From NCBI GenBank assembly GCA_009193035.1, contig SWDT01000041.1, positions 310,001 to 374,000 of the forward strand: DNA of 64,000 bases. The letters are read 5' to 3'. The first letter of the stretch is position 1. Each line of letters starts with the position of its first letter. The DNA is from Halicephalobus mephisto (taxonomy: Eukaryota > Nematoda > Chromadorea > Rhabditida > Panagrolaimidae). Under the pieces are notes generated by a model. It had not been told where the DNA came from and ran no database searches. It was given only the letters and a program-made list of their open reading frames with translations. Of the stretch, positions 1-12,501 are shown in pieces. Both the position numbers and the translations under genes were made by a program.

Positions 1-30
1 AACGATTTTTATTTTTTGTTCAAAAGACAA

Positions 31-3000
31 ATGGTGAAGAGTATTTATCTTCTGTTTTTGTACTTTACTGCTGTTGCATCTGAAAGAAGTTTTACCATCG
101 ACTATGGGAACCACCAATTTCTGAAGGATGGAGAGCCGTTTAGGTACATTTCTGGGGAGATTCACTACAGTAGAATCCATCCCGATCAATGGAACGATCG
201 ATTAATAAGACTACGAGCGGCTGGATTGAATGCCATCCAGATCTATATCCCTTGGAATCTCCATGAACCCTATGAAGGAGTGTTCAACTTTGAAGGAATT
301 GCCGATGTCGGCAAATTTATCGAATTGGCTCAGAGCAATGGATTATTAGTTCTGTTGAGACCCGGACCTTACATCTGTGCCGAATGGGAAAACGGAGGAT
401 TGCCCTATTGGTTACTGAAGAAAAAAAATATCCAACTGAGAGAGTACAATTTACCATATATTACAGCTGTGAATAGATATTATCAAAAGTTGTTGCCGTT
501 GCTCAAACCTCTACTGTATATCAACGGAGGACCTATTCTAATGGTTCAGGTGGAGAACGAATACGGTAGTTACAAGAGCGACAAAAAGTATCTGAGGTTT
601 TTGAGAGATTTATTCAGGAAACATTTAGGAAAAGATGTAGTACTGTATACTAGTAAGTTTAATTTTAAGTTTAAAATGAAAACCTTAATCTTCATTGCTT
701 TGAAAAAATGCTTTTGTTCGACAATCACCAAATGCTTTTTTAAATTTTAATTAAAACTATGTTAATTTTTATATTACTAAAATTAATATAAATTGAAAAA
801 AATATATGAAAATAAAAAAGATTTTAAATATTCCATCAGATAATCTTAAATGGAAAATATGCTTTTTTGAAATAATCCGAATTTCATATTTTTTTAAAAT
901 AATAATCAATTACAGCGGACGGAGCCGGAGATTCTTACTTGAAAGGAGGTGTGGTGGATGACGTGTTTTCTACCGTCGACTTTGGTCCTACAGAGAAAGT
1001 TGCAGAATATTTCGAAATTCAACAGAAATACTCTTCTGGAGGTACAGTAATCTAGATTAACAATTAAAATGAACAATCTTCCAGGGCCGAAAGTGAACTC
1101 CGAATTCTACCCAGGGTGGTTCACCCTATGGGGTCAGCACACCCCGGACTTGCCGACCACAGAAGAAGTACTGAATACGATGACAGCAATGTACAATCAG
1201 AACGCTTCGTTTTCTTTTTACATGTTCCACGGAGGGACTAATTTCGGATTCTGGAATGGAGCTGAAGTTAACGGAGCTGTGGGTTTCACGTCAAGATCAA
1301 ACTAAAAATTCTTGACACGAAAATGAGAAATTTATTTTGTTTAATTCCAGGTGATAACTTCTTATGATTACGGTGCTCCAGTGTCGGAATCAGGAGACAT
1401 TACCCCTCGGTACCAAGAAATCCAAAAGTGGTTCAGGAACCTCCCCGATTGGCCCCACAAACCCCAAAGTACTCCGAAAAACAACACAGCGAGGGAATAC
1501 GGCAAAGTTCATCTCAAGAAACTCGACACTTTGATCCACGGATTTTCGAATTCCTTGACTTCTTGTCGAGTATCGCATCAACCCCAAAGTTTCGAACAAC
1601 TCGATCATCCTTACGGATTTATTTTGTACAAGACAATTTTGCCTTTTTCTGGAAGAAACTTAACTGCAATTAATCTAAAGGATCATGGCTATGTCTATTT
1701 GAACGACTTATATCAGGGAGTAATTGTCAATAATTTCTTGAATTATTCAAAGAAGTGGGTCGGGTTGAAGAATGCCAAACAAGGAGATACTCTCTTCGTT
1801 ATTGTAGAAAATAGAGGAAGACAAACGTATTTAACAAAGATGGATTATAAAGTAAGATAATTATTCTAAAATTAAAATACCAATAATCAGATTCATAGTC
1901 AAAAATGTATCATTAGTGTCAGAACCACTATTTGGAAGTTATTCTCCGAATTGAAAATTAAAAAGTTCCTAAACAAAAAACATTGGTTTTGACGCGAATT
2001 ATGTTTCGTAGATTTTTCGATGATAAATTTAATAACTTTTTTGAATTTTTAGGATTTCAAAAAAACAGTTTATCCAGGAAGAAAAAATATTCCTTGTAAG
2101 ACTGATGAAAAACATGACCTTCATTTTTAAGTAGAAAATCGACTTTTTCTATCACTTGGTCTTACGTGAAATTCTTCTCTTCCAATTCCCTGATATACCG
2201 ACATTTCTTTGAGATTCTGAAATCTCTTTTTTCAGGGTCTTTTGCCAAACGTCACTCTCGACGATAAAGTCCTTCTTGATTGGACACAATGTGGAGTGGA
2301 CATTGGAGAAAACTCCAATATCGTCAATCCTAATCTGCAGAATGAAAGATCCTGGATTCCTGAACGCGGCAGACCAGATACAGCCGGAATCTATACTGGT
2401 CAATTTGAAATCGCCGGAGAAATATCCGATACTTGGTTCCATCCAGAAGGATTCAGAAAAGGTCAAGTGATAATCAACGGATTCAACATTGGGAAATACT
2501 GGCCGTCATCTGGACCGCAGGTTTGTTTTCATTACTGTAAGATGACTAAAAAAGTAAAATAAAAGTCCGAAAATAATTTAATTCTAGAGTCAAAGTAGTT
2601 ATAAATGTTCCTAATAAAACTTTTTTCGGATCAGAAACGATATTTTGAAACATTTTTGATATTTAAATTTTTCATGTAAGTTGTTCATTAATGAAAGTTA
2701 TGATCTGATATCATATAGCTTCCAACACTGTCATCTGAAGGATTTAAAAGATATATTCGATTTTAATATTTTGAAATTTTCTAATCCAATAGTTTTTTCG
2801 AAACTGAAAAATCCACGAAACTAATTCATATAAAAATACAATCACTAATCTTGAAAGATTCTCTAAGGATGAATTATATCTTTTTATCGATGATTTTTAT
2901 GAGTTGTTCACTAATGAAAGTTATGATCTGATGTCATATAGCTTCCAACACTGTCATCTGAAGAATTTAAAAGATATATTCGATTTTAATATTTTAATAT

Positions 3001-3458
3001 TTTTAAATTTTCTAATCCAATAGTTTTTTCGAAACTGAAAAATCCACGAAACTAATTCATATAAAAATACAATCACTAATCTTGAAAGATTCTCTAAGGA
3101 TGAAATATGTCCTTTTACCGACCATAAAACTAAGATTTCTAAAATCACTGTCTGACGAGTCTTCCCAAAACAAATCGCATTTTTTTATCTTTCAAAACTA
3201 CCAACAAAAAAGTTTATTTTTTTTGTTTGATTTCTATGTAGATAAAACCAGCTGCAAAAATCCTTATCTTTTCGTCCAAATTTATTTTTACAGGTGACAC
3301 TGTACGTCCCATCGCCGATTCTAAAAAGAAAAAACATTATCATCGTTATCGAATTGCTCGGAAGGACTCCTGCTTCGACCATTAGTTTTGTCCAAAGTCC
3401 AATCTACAAGAACAAACGTTGGACCCCTTTTCCAATTCTCGGGGATCGGCCCAAGTAA
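31..3458 (+). CDS. Lysosomal/secreted beta-galactosidase, GH35 (GLB1-like)
   Basis: Six exons: 31-652, 916-1041, 1085-1278, 1351-1851, 2236-2520, 3294-3458; 1893 nt, 630 aa, all junctions in phase. It is predicted to hydrolyse terminal beta-galactosides in the lysosome or outside the cell. A signal peptide follows the ATG ([17 protein letters not shown]). The GH35 barrel signature [16 protein letters not shown] carries the acid/base Glu at about residue 177, and [12 protein letters not shown] carries the nucleophile Glu at about residue 256. The C-terminal beta domains (VTLYVPSPI near the end) complete a length close to animal GLB1. The start at 31 is chosen because it opens the signal peptide; the frame is open further upstream to the window edge, so an earlier exon is possible. 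The last intron (2521-3293) holds a tandem duplication. Family assignment is firm; the exact substrate is inferred. Confidence 0.93.
2680..3120. repeat. Tandem duplication in beta-galactosidase intron 5
   Basis: Two near-identical copies of a unit of about 220 bp lie head to tail. Copy one begins with TTGTTCATTAATGAAAGTTA near 2681 and copy two with TTGTTCACTAATGAAAGTTA near 2904. Both contain the block CTTCCAACACTGTCATCTGA and end around TCTCTAAGGATGAA. The few differences suggest a recent duplication. Confidence 0.85.
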
Positions 3459-3633
3459 ACAAAAAAGAAAATTTCACAAAACAAAAAGTTTTGTTTATTT
3501 TATATAAAACTCTATATCTTGATGAAAATGGAATTCAATTTCAGTGGCAAAAAAGTATAAAACTAGCCGAAATTAATGTTATTAAAATTATAAAGCAATT
3601 TGTGATTTTTGTTGTTTTTGTGATGAAAGGGAA

Positions 3634-4576
3634 TCAGTTGCAGATCTCCTTGTCGTTGTGTCCCTTGAGGTTCAAGTTGACGAAGTTCATGTCGTATTCA
3701 CCGTTGTCAATCTTGTCAGCAGGGATTTCGAAATCGGAGATTCTGTGACAAGTCTAAAAATTAATCATTATAGTACTTTTTAAATTAGAAAAATTCTTAC
3801 AGCACGGTCTTGAACATCACAAGTGTGGGTGATTCTGATGTAAGGCTTGATGGAAGTCACTTCGTCTTCAGTACCAGTCAATTGGAAGTTGCCGTCTTTG
3901 TCGGTGTGGATAGTGGCAAGGGTGTCATCGGGATCAACTAAAAGAAGACCACATATATTCGAAAATCCCAAATTTATTAATTTTTTAAAAGTCAAAATTT
4001 TTCGAAAATTCCAAAATTTAATAAAATTTTTGAAATTTATTAATTTTTAAAAGTCTAATTTTTCCGAAAATCCCAAATTTAACAAAATTTTTGAAATTTA
4101 TTAATTTTTAAAAGTCTAATTTTTTCGAAAATCCCAAATTTAACAAAATTTTTAAAATTTATTAATTTTTAAAAATTCCTAAAAATATATTTTTTTGTTT
4201 AAAAAAACCTAATTTTTTCGAAAATTTTCGTTATTTTTTTTAATAATGTATTTTTAGGAAACTATTTGACTGTTATATTATTATTGATATAACCATCGTT
4301 GAAATACAGTAATCATTATCAAAAACGTGGATTTTTGAAAATTTTCATTTTTCACGTATTACACTAAAAATCCAATTTTTTTATTTTTTGGAAATTTTTT
4401 GTACAGTATCTCATAGATGAAAACTTACAAGTGTCGTGTTCACGAAGTTCGACCAAGGCATTTCGGATGGATCTCTTGTCGCAGATGACCTGTCCACGGA
4501 CCTTGATGGTCTGTTCTTTGGCTTCAACGGACAACAAAACAATGGCGAAGAAAACGAGGCACAAAAATGTACGCAT
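3634..4576 (-). CDS. Transthyretin-like (TTR-like) secreted protein
   Basis: Three exons on the minus strand: 4576-4429, 3937-3801, 3753-3634; 405 nt, 134 aa. The signal peptide is MRTFLCLVFFAIVLLSVEA. It is followed by a TTR-like beta sandwich: IKVRGQVICD, ALVELREHDTFDPDD, the DKDGNFQLTG hairpin, YIRITHTCD and a C-terminal ICN. Four cysteines (VICD, HTCD, TCHR, EICN) match the two-disulphide pattern usual in nematode TTR-like proteins. Members are secreted and mostly of unknown function; TTR-52 of C. elegans bridges phosphatidylserine on dying cells. Nothing here shows a specific ligand. The first intron (3938-4428) contains a short tandem repeat. This is a conventional family member, unlike the two TTR-like genes near 21-23 kb. 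Confidence 0.93.
3955..4175. repeat. Short tandem repeat in TTR-like intron 1
   Basis: About three to four imperfect copies of a unit of about 62 bp are built from TCGAAAATCCCAAATTTAAC and ATTAATTTTTAAAAGTCTAA. The array is confined to the intron. Confidence 0.7.
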
Positions 4577-4913
4577 TTTGCTAAAAAATCACTAAATAAT
4601 AAACATTATCAATCTTAAATCTCGATTTAATTTACACTGTCCACCAAAAACCGGACTTTTGTCATGACAAGGCATCGTTCTAAATCTTAGTCCGTTTTCA
4701 AATCAGACTCCTCCTATTTTTTCGTCACATGTAACGAAACAACTGTTGCCTTAGGACAAATGTTTATGCAATAACAAACGCCCACTATGGATGCCAACTG
4801 TTTCAGTGTATTTATTGGCAGGCATTCAATCCAAAATAGCAAGTAATTAGTCATCAACAGTTGCTTCGCGAAGAGAAAATTACATGGATCTGCAGAATTG
4901 TAAAAAGGAAAAC
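4577..4913. other. Intergenic spacer upstream of the TTR-like gene
   Basis: This lies between the end of the phosphatase gene (4914) and the start of the TTR-like gene (4576), both on the minus strand, so it holds the TTR-like promoter and the phosphatase 3' end. I see no coding potential and no motif I can name. Confidence 0.6.
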
Positions 4914-7079
4914 TTAGTGACTTTCAGGATCGGCAGTTACTTGTTCGTATTTTTGAAAAAAAAATTCGATAGAAGGAGTCTTTGGGATTTGGTTAAGTCG
5001 GATCAGGTATTCAAGAATCAACCGGGTGATCAAAAAGTATTGCTGAAAAAAAATTAAATTAAAAATAATCAAGAACGTAAATTTTCCTAAAATAAAAATC
5101 AAAAATAAACATACTGCAAAATTTGTCCTGAATATCTATTTTCCAATTTTTACAACTTTAATTCGAAAATATTTAAAATAATTTTATATTTTTACGTGAA
5201 ATTTCAAAAGTTATTTTAGGTAAATTTTCACTTTTTTAGAGTTCTGGTAGATAATTTTAGAAGTTTTTAGAATTAGAACTTAGTCTTAAAAATCCAAAAT
5301 TCTGAAGATTGAATGTTGATTTTGAGTTCGGATTCAGAATTTACAAGTTTGATTTTATTATTAAAAATCTTTTTTGTTCAGTTTTAATTCTAAAATCGAA
5401 ACAAATATCTGAGAAAACAAAATCAAAAATAAAAGTATCACATAATCAATTTTAAATATCTTTAAATTTGAAAAATAAGAATTTAAAATAAGTACTTGAA
5501 TTCGTAGATTCTAAATCTGAAGTAAGAATCCAAAATTCTGAAGATTGAACATCGATTTTGACTTCAGATTCAGAAGTTACAAATTTGATTTTATTATTAA
5601 AAATCTTTTTTGTTCAGTTTTAATTCTAAAATCGAAACAAATATCCGGGACACAGATGTCGCACAACAAAAATAAACACAATTACGAAATCATCTCAACA
5701 CGAATTTTCAGAATTCTCAGATGTGATTTCTAAATTGTTACTGAATTTTGTAATCTTTCTCAAAATTCAATTTTTTTTAAATTCAATTTTTTCGAATATC
5801 CGATTTAAAGTGAAAATTTTTTAATTTTTATCATTTTCCTAATAGGATCAATTTTTTATTCACACTTTAGATCGTTGTTTTTTTACTTTGTTTTCTGGTC
5901 AAAACAAAAGTCATCCAATTTGAATTTCGAAAAAACTAATTTTATCCAGAAAACTCAGATGATTCTTAATGTTGATTGATTTCGTTTTCAAAAAAATAAA
6001 AAACAAAACTAAAAATAATTCTTACGAAATAAATTTACCGATTCTTTTTGAACAGATTGAACTCGTTCTTGTCTGATTTTGACTACAGTATCATAAACAT
6101 TGGTTTTTCTGCCTTGAAGGAAGGATTCTAAAATGTTCTCAATTGCGACAATTGTTCCTGAAATTTAATAATATATAATTAAATTTTTTATTTTTTATTT
6201 TTTACCTGTTCGTCCGATTCCAGCACTGCAATGGACAATGATCGGAGAATTGAGGCAAATTCTAACTTTTTGGAGAACTTTCAAAAGTGTCACATCTGGC
6301 TCCGGAACCCCGTGATCGGGCCAATTGCCGACGGCCAAGTGATAGATATCCTTGCCGTTGTTCCTTTTATGGACATTGAAGATCCTTTGAACGACTTTTC
6401 CGGGAGTCCCGAGCAGTTCTACCTAGATTTCAACTTAAAAAATTATAAATAATACAAAAATATATTTACAGTAACGCATTTGATCCTGATATCTTTATAA
6501 AAAACTTCTTCTCCTTCATTTTTAGGATAATACATGGCGCATTTTTCTTGATTATTCTCGATGAATTGACAAAGTTGGAGAATTACTATAGCTTTCTGTT
6601 CAAAAACCATCAACCAAAAGTCGTATACGGTATTCGGCAAAGGGGCTTGAGTGCAGATCCATCTTTTTTCAGACAACGGACTCGAGACATAATTGGCGTT
6701 GATGTAGTCCATCTTGTCTGGATGTCCTTCGATGACGATTCTAGTCTTGTCGATACAGTAGATGCCTGTATAACGGTTGCAAGAAGGATGTTGAGCCCAA
6801 GCACGATATTCAGAAAAATCTGGCTTTTTGGTCTTCTGAAGTTGGACGAATTCTTGACGAAGACCGTCGATGCCTTTGGCTAGAGTTGTGTTAACAAAAT
6901 GATCGATCTAGAAATGAAAGAAAATTGAATCTTTATTCAAAAAAGAAATTTACAGCTTTCTTCATTCTAGAATAATGAAGATCCGACTTTAGTGAAGTTC
7001 CAGTATGAATTGTTAGAATACCAGGATTTCTTGTGATATATCCTTTGATGGATCTAGCAGAGTTGAATTCATCTGACAT
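4914..7079 (-). CDS. Cytosolic protein tyrosine phosphatase
   Basis: Five exons: 7079-6954, 6907-6470, 6422-6206, 6157-6039, 5042-4914; 1029 nt, 342 aa. A single classical PTP domain fills most of the protein. The motifs in order are NRYTGI with DYINANYVSS (substrate recognition), DFWLMVFEQ, KCAMYYP, the WPDHGVP loop (Asp about 224), the P-loop VHCSAGIGRTG (Cys about 253, Arg present) and the Q-loop region IRQERVQSVQKES-QYF. All catalytic elements are intact, so it should remove phosphate from phosphotyrosine. There is no signal peptide from the chosen ATG; the frame is open another 42 nt upstream, but a TTTCAG acceptor there suggests trans-splicing and the ATG at 7079. This kind of stand-alone PTP is greatly expanded in Caenorhabditis, often with male germline expression, so orthology cannot be assigned. 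Confidence 0.92.
5291..5648. repeat. Direct duplication in phosphatase intron 4
   Basis: A segment of about 120 bp starting AATCCAAAATTCTGAAGATT occurs near 5291-5411 and again near 5527-5648. The copies share GATTTTATTATTAAAAATCT and the block TTTTAATTCTAAAATCGAAA. Confidence 0.75.
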
Positions 7080-9469
7080 CGTAGAAGAGAATTTAGCAAT
7101 AAAGATAAAGGAAATAAACACTGAAATGAAAGAAAAAAAAATGCAAATATAACAAAAATAAGAAGTAAATCATATCTATCAATAAAATGAGAAAAATCCT
7201 TTTAACTTTTTTGAATTCTTCAGAATCTAAACATCAATTATTTAAATATTAGTTAAAATTCAAAGTTGATCAAAAATAGATAAATTTTTCATAGAACACC
7301 TTCACTAGAACGAACCACTTTGTTAAAATTATTTTTTTTGTTTTTTTTCAAGTTTGCTTCAAAGATATTGTTATTATTCAGTAAAAAACTTCCTTAGAAA
7401 CCTAAAGATGAATTCCAGAAGCTATACTGAATTCTGTATATCAGCTCATCTCTACCCAAACTCTTTAACATTCTTACATTTAATACTGTAATTTGTACAT
7501 TTGTCGATCTATCTTTAAGCTCTAAATATGATCATATGTAAGCTTTCTAGATGATTTTTAATTTGGGGTGTAAAAAAATAGTTTGAGTTACTTTGTGATC
7601 ACATTTGAAAAATACAAAATTTAATTAATAAATAAGTTAATTAAATTCAATTTTGTTCATTGAGGAGAGGAACTGTAGTGCTATCGAATAACATATGAAT
7701 TATTAACTTTAATTGCAGATCGAATAATGTTTAGGTATTGTATAAATGATTATTTCAATACTAACATGTGCATTAAATGCTACACGAACAATAATAGATA
7801 ATAAGGTCGTCATTACTATCTTCTAAAAGAAATAAATTGTTCTCGACGACATATGCAATCCCGGATCAACCGTCGACAAAAAAACCACAAGCTCTTCCAA
7901 CTTATCAAGTTCCAAAATTAACAATAAGTATATCAACGTTGTGACAACGAATCTATTATGATTCATAGAGCAGATACTGTACTTTTATCTTAGCCACAAG
8001 GGCGAAAATTTATATCAACATTCGTTTCGTCCATATTTTTAAGTTATTTTAACATTTTCGTAAAATTCAAAATTTGTACTTGTTCAGATGACGAACAAGA
8101 ATTTTTTCACACACGAATATCCGATGAATCATGTTAATTGACATTTGTTCTTGATTTCAAAAAAGTTCGAAAAATTGCTGGGAAATGTTTTTATAAACTT
8201 GTTTTTTGACATTGACAGGGTGAAATTTTTCGACGTTAATTTTATTTTTTTTTGTCTGATTTTTTTAATGAATTTCTCTGAATTAAGAAAATTGAATTAA
8301 ATTGTTCCTTTTATCTCAAATCTCAGACACCAAATATCTCCTTCAAATTTTGTGTTTATAATTTTTCAAAATCTTTGTTTACAAAATTTTAATCATTTTT
8401 AAAATTATTTGCTCATTGCGGAATTCTCTGATCAAATAAGAAAATCAACGATAATTTGATCTTGATCGAATATAAAAAAATTCCAGTTATCAAAGTAGTG
8501 AAACTTAATTTTTTCATTATTACTATTTTTAGTTTTTTATTATCGGTATATTTTTATTTTTTTATGTTAAAAACACTGAATTTTCGGATTTCTTATGGAT
8601 TTCGACATCTTCCGGATCCATTTAGGACCTCAAATGCACTTTTTAGGATTTCTTCGTCGTACTGATCTCTGTAATTGTTAACTTTACTGCTTCAAAATGA
8701 TGGATATTGTAAATTACTAAAGAAGTAACAAATTTATTTCGAATTTTTATATCATATTCAACATCAAATTTTAAAAAGTGAAAAAATTAAAGTTTTTCGG
8801 AATCTTTTACTAATATTTAGAACAATGGAGAAATCATTCTAAAAATTAAAAAGTCAAATTTAAACTTGAATTATATCTAAATTTTACACTATTCGAAGTT
8901 GTAGGAAATATTTAGAAAACATCAAAAAAGAATAATTTTCAATCTTTCGGAAATCGACTACATCAAAAGCAATCCTCAGTAATTTCAAATACTGATCCTG
9001 AAAATATGTGAAATTCCGAGAAAAAGATAAATTTAATAGAAGATCACTTCAACCTATGAACTTCAAGCCGATCCAAATATCGACATTAAAGTTTCGTTGA
9101 TTTTCTGCGTTCCAATAAATTGTAATCCATTTTTTTCACAATGTTACTTGCATGAAAACACGTATTTCATTCACTCGATACAACCCATAACTGGTTTTTT
9201 TAAATTTTAATTACTAAATGTTTGTAGTTCAATGATTCTAAATCAAGAAAATTTTTAAAATCATTTAGTGACCAATTGAAATGAAACTGCGTCATTATAA
9301 TCGGTCAACTGGATGTGAAAAAATAAAAATTAGTAATTTTTAAAAAAAAGAGAATTTATAAATTGTGGGCGGTAATCCATTACTAACGTGACAAACTATA
9401 AAGGTTAGTGTTGTCATCAAATGCATCATATGTCCAGAATTTATTTTTACCTCTGGTTTATTTTCAAAA
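7080..9469. other. Intergenic region between divergent genes; no gene seen
   Basis: About 2.4 kb separates the phosphatase start (7079, minus) from the orphan gene start (9470, plus). It is strongly AT-rich with only short uncorrelated open frames. It must contain both promoters. I recognise no RNA gene or mobile element here. Confidence 0.6.
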
Positions 9470-10460
9470 ATGGAAATCTATGTCAAGCTGAATCTAGCAG
9501 AAAATCATGATGATATTTGTGATTACGACCTCAAGGAATCCAGAATAGAAATCAATCCCGATACTCCGAGAATTTCGTTCAGAAGTCTGGATAACCTTCT
9601 GCAACGTGAGTTTTACAAACTTTGTCCTCCAGTTCTTCTTCGAGATCTCTTCCAAAGTTCGAAGACAATGCAAAGGATCAAATGTCCTAAAACCTACGTT
9701 TCTACGTTTACATATATTGGGAAAAATCTGCCTGTAGATAGTTCTGGTACGGTTGATTCCGTAAATACATCATTTTTGCAACAAAATTTCAGATGAAATC
9801 GATCCGTCTTCGGTGATTGAAGTCAGACAACGTTTAATTCTAAAAAGCCTTACATCGGGAGAACTTACACAGTACTTCGACAATTACAAATTCCATCATC
9901 ACACAATATATACATTTGATAGTGTTCTCAATCCGGAAGAATTCAAAGTCATTATTAAAGACAACGTGAGGCATAGTTGTCACAACGAACAACACTTAGA
10001 AACCCAGCCATTGTCAGTGTTTCTAGAAAGAATGCCGTATTTGGAATCTTTTACTTATATGCTCGGGAAGGAAAATCCAGACATCGCATCTACGTTATTA
10101 AACTGGGAACAGAAAGCAAAACTGAAAACAATCGACTTTTACTGTTCAACGAGCTTTATTCGTGAAATTCTTCTTCATCAAGAAGCAATCACTGAGTTCA
10201 TGAATCGTCAAGACGAAAATTTCAAAATATATTTCTGCGTCATGGATTGGAAAAAAGGCGGTATCAATACAAGCATTCTTAGGTACTTTTTTGGGAAAAC
10301 TACGGTAGCAGAAGGAAGATGTTTAATTTTTAAATGGAATTCAACATACGACGAACAAAAAATTTACCGCTTGAAAACTCCCGATCAAAGACGTGGACAT
10401 AATACAGTTTATACGTTGTTTAAAAACTTTCAAAGAAGGTGTGATAGACTTAAACTTTAA
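9470..10460 (+). CDS. Uncharacterised nematode protein (possible F-box-type C-terminal region)
   Basis: Two exons: 9470-9746 and 9793-10460; 945 nt, 314 aa, joined as ...VDSSD|EIDPSSV. The protein is soluble, with no signal peptide or membrane segment. It has an N-terminal block (RISFRSLDNLLQREFYKLC), then a region rich in hydrophobic/charged alternation (MPYLESFTYMLGKENPD, LKTIDFYCSTSFIREIL). This layout and composition recall the substrate-binding halves of the large nematode F-box families (FTH/DUF38-like), but I cannot see a clear F-box, so this is only a suggestion. The consistent splice site and frame, with codon use like that of its neighbours, support a real gene. Function unknown. 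Confidence 0.72.
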
Positions 10461-10802
10461 AAATGTAGAAAATCTGTCGATAAAGTTGTGTTACTTTCTG
10501 TTTTGTTGTAATCTTGGAACTTTCTAGATCTATGATAAATGGAAAATTTTCTTAAATCATAGATAATAGACTATCTTTTGCTTAAACAGGTTCTGTATAC
10601 GAATCATACATGTTGTTGAAGATGTTTTATGACAAATGTTAGCCACATTACATTCATCTTTATCCATGGCAGTACAATTCCTCTTGTATTTTAGATAAAT
10701 CTTGGTCAGTGTTGAAATCTGTAAAGTTCTCGACATTAAAATCAAAATAAAACTTTCAGAATACTTGCAACTTCTAAGCAGATCGACCGGCATTCCTATA
10801 TT

Positions 10803-10992
10803 TACACAAGTGCTTAGTAATTACTTGTAATCGAGCACACTCGATTATATTCATTGAGTGTATAAAAACTAAAATAAACATACGATCATAAATTTCTTCA
10901 TTTTTCAGTTTCTATGTAGAAAAATGAGTATAATCGAGTACGTTCAATTACACGTAGTTACAAGTGATCGTGGATCACAAGTGTATTTTTAT
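10803..10992. mobile_element. Hairpin/MITE-like inverted repeat
   Basis: The left arm (CACAAGTG, TTACTTGTAATCGAGC, ACTCGATTATATTCAT) is mirrored by the right arm (ATGAGTATAATCGAGT, GTAGTTACAAGTGATC, CACAAGTG) around a centre near 10890. The arms are imperfect but about 80 bp long. No second copy was seen in this window, so the mobile origin is inferred only from structure. Confidence 0.45.
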
Positions 10993-11494
10993 GGAGATTT
11001 CGAAATCAAAATTTGTAAATTGATGTCGACCTATTTACGTAAACATCGCAGCAAAGTCAAAATAAAAAATTATAGTTTACTTGCAGTACTTGGGTAAACA
11101 GGTTTATCCATTTGTTGCGTGAAAATCTAATTTGATTTTGCTGTAGATCGTTTATGGATTCCAGTACATAGTAATCTTTCTTTTCCGCATTGTTTAACAC
11201 GTCAAAAGACACCTATTTTTCAATTCCAGTTTTTTTAATGAACGGTTTCATTTTAGATTGATTCGCTAAATTGCACATTTTAAAAATTGCAATCTGTTTT
11301 TTAAAGATCGTAAAGAGGGTATTACCGACATAAAAATTTTGCGAAATCAACAAAAACATTTCAATTTTTTGCAAAACTTCCTATTTTTGAAATTTTTGTT
11401 ATTTCAAAAATATTTTTATTGGGTAAAAACTAATTGGAGCAAATCACAATTATATTGGTTGATTTATTAGGTACAAAAATGACATGTAGTATAT

Positions 11495-12117
11495 GATGTA
11501 TCGATACATTGAAATAACTCCGGTGTACCGGACATATTGTGTTTTATGCATCGGTATATTCAAAGTAATATACTTATATATTATGATCAATTTATATACC
11601 AGTACATTACAACTATTTTTTGTCTGAATTTTTAGATATATATTTTCATACAGTATCAGAGTTATTCTTAATACAGTATTTCAAAAAATCTACATATAAT
11701 ATCAAAAATTAATCTCAATATACACAAAAAAAATATTTGATATAGGATATATCGATACATTGAAATAACTCTGATGTACCGGATATATTGTGTTTTATGC
11801 ATCGGTATATTCAAAGTAATATACTTATATATTATGATCAATTTATATACCAGTACATTACAACTATTTTTTGTCTGAATTTTTAGATATATATTTTCAT
11901 ACAGTATCAGAGTTATTCTTAATACAGTATTTCAAAAAATCTACATATAATATAAAAAATTAATCTCAATATACACAAAAAAAATATTTGGTGTAGGATA
12001 TATCGATACATTGAAATAACTCTGATGTACCGGACATATTGTGTTTTATGCATCGGTATATTCAAAGTAATATACTTATATATTATGATCAATTTATATA
12101 CCAGTACATTACAACTA
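11495..12117. repeat. 251-bp tandem array, about 2.5 copies
   Basis: Units begin with TCGATACATTGAAATAACTC near 11501, 11752 and 12003, giving a period of 251. Each carries GTACCGGAYATATTGTG, TATACCAGTACATTACAACT and TACAGTATCAGAGTTATTCT. The third unit stops after about 115 bp. The copies are almost identical, so the array is young. Confidence 0.88.
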
Positions 12118-12501
12118 CTTTTTACATATAGATATGATAAATTAAAAAATTACTATTTTTAGACTTTTTTTGGCGAAATTTTCTATTTTTTTAATACCTA
12201 AATTTTCAGTAAACATATCTAACAAGACCATCAGGTACTTCTCAATGAGACTATAGATGTAATAAGATATTACGGTAGATATTATTTCTGATTTTTGGAT
12301 GATATTCTGAGTAGTCATGGATTTCGGAAAAGTAAATTTTTCAGTTATATCCGATTGAATAGTCTGACAATTTTCAATATTTAATTTTAAAAAATAAATT
12401 TCAACAAATATTCTAAATTTAAAAATTCACATATCCTCGTTCCTACTGTAAATCAAATTTAATTTTTTAATAAAATTTTTCCGACAAAAAATAAAATTTC
12501 A

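Larger units (their letters stand above)
10461..12501. other. Repeat-rich intergenic region
   Basis: This contains the hairpin element at about 10803-10992 and the 251-bp tandem array at about 11495-12117. A 60-codon cysteine-containing open frame ends at 10557 on the minus strand, but I could not extend it into a gene with plausible exons. Confidence 0.6.

Noticed and set aside
8456..8665. Plus-strand open frame with a hydrophobic stretch
   Set aside because: The hydrophobicity comes from T-rich DNA; there is no start context, splice site or conserved residue pattern.
10557..10793. Minus-strand open frame with several cysteines (RNCTAMDKDECNVANIC)
   Set aside because: It looked like part of a small secreted cysteine-rich protein, but it has no signal peptide, and the possible splice at its start breaks the frame. 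No partner exons found.
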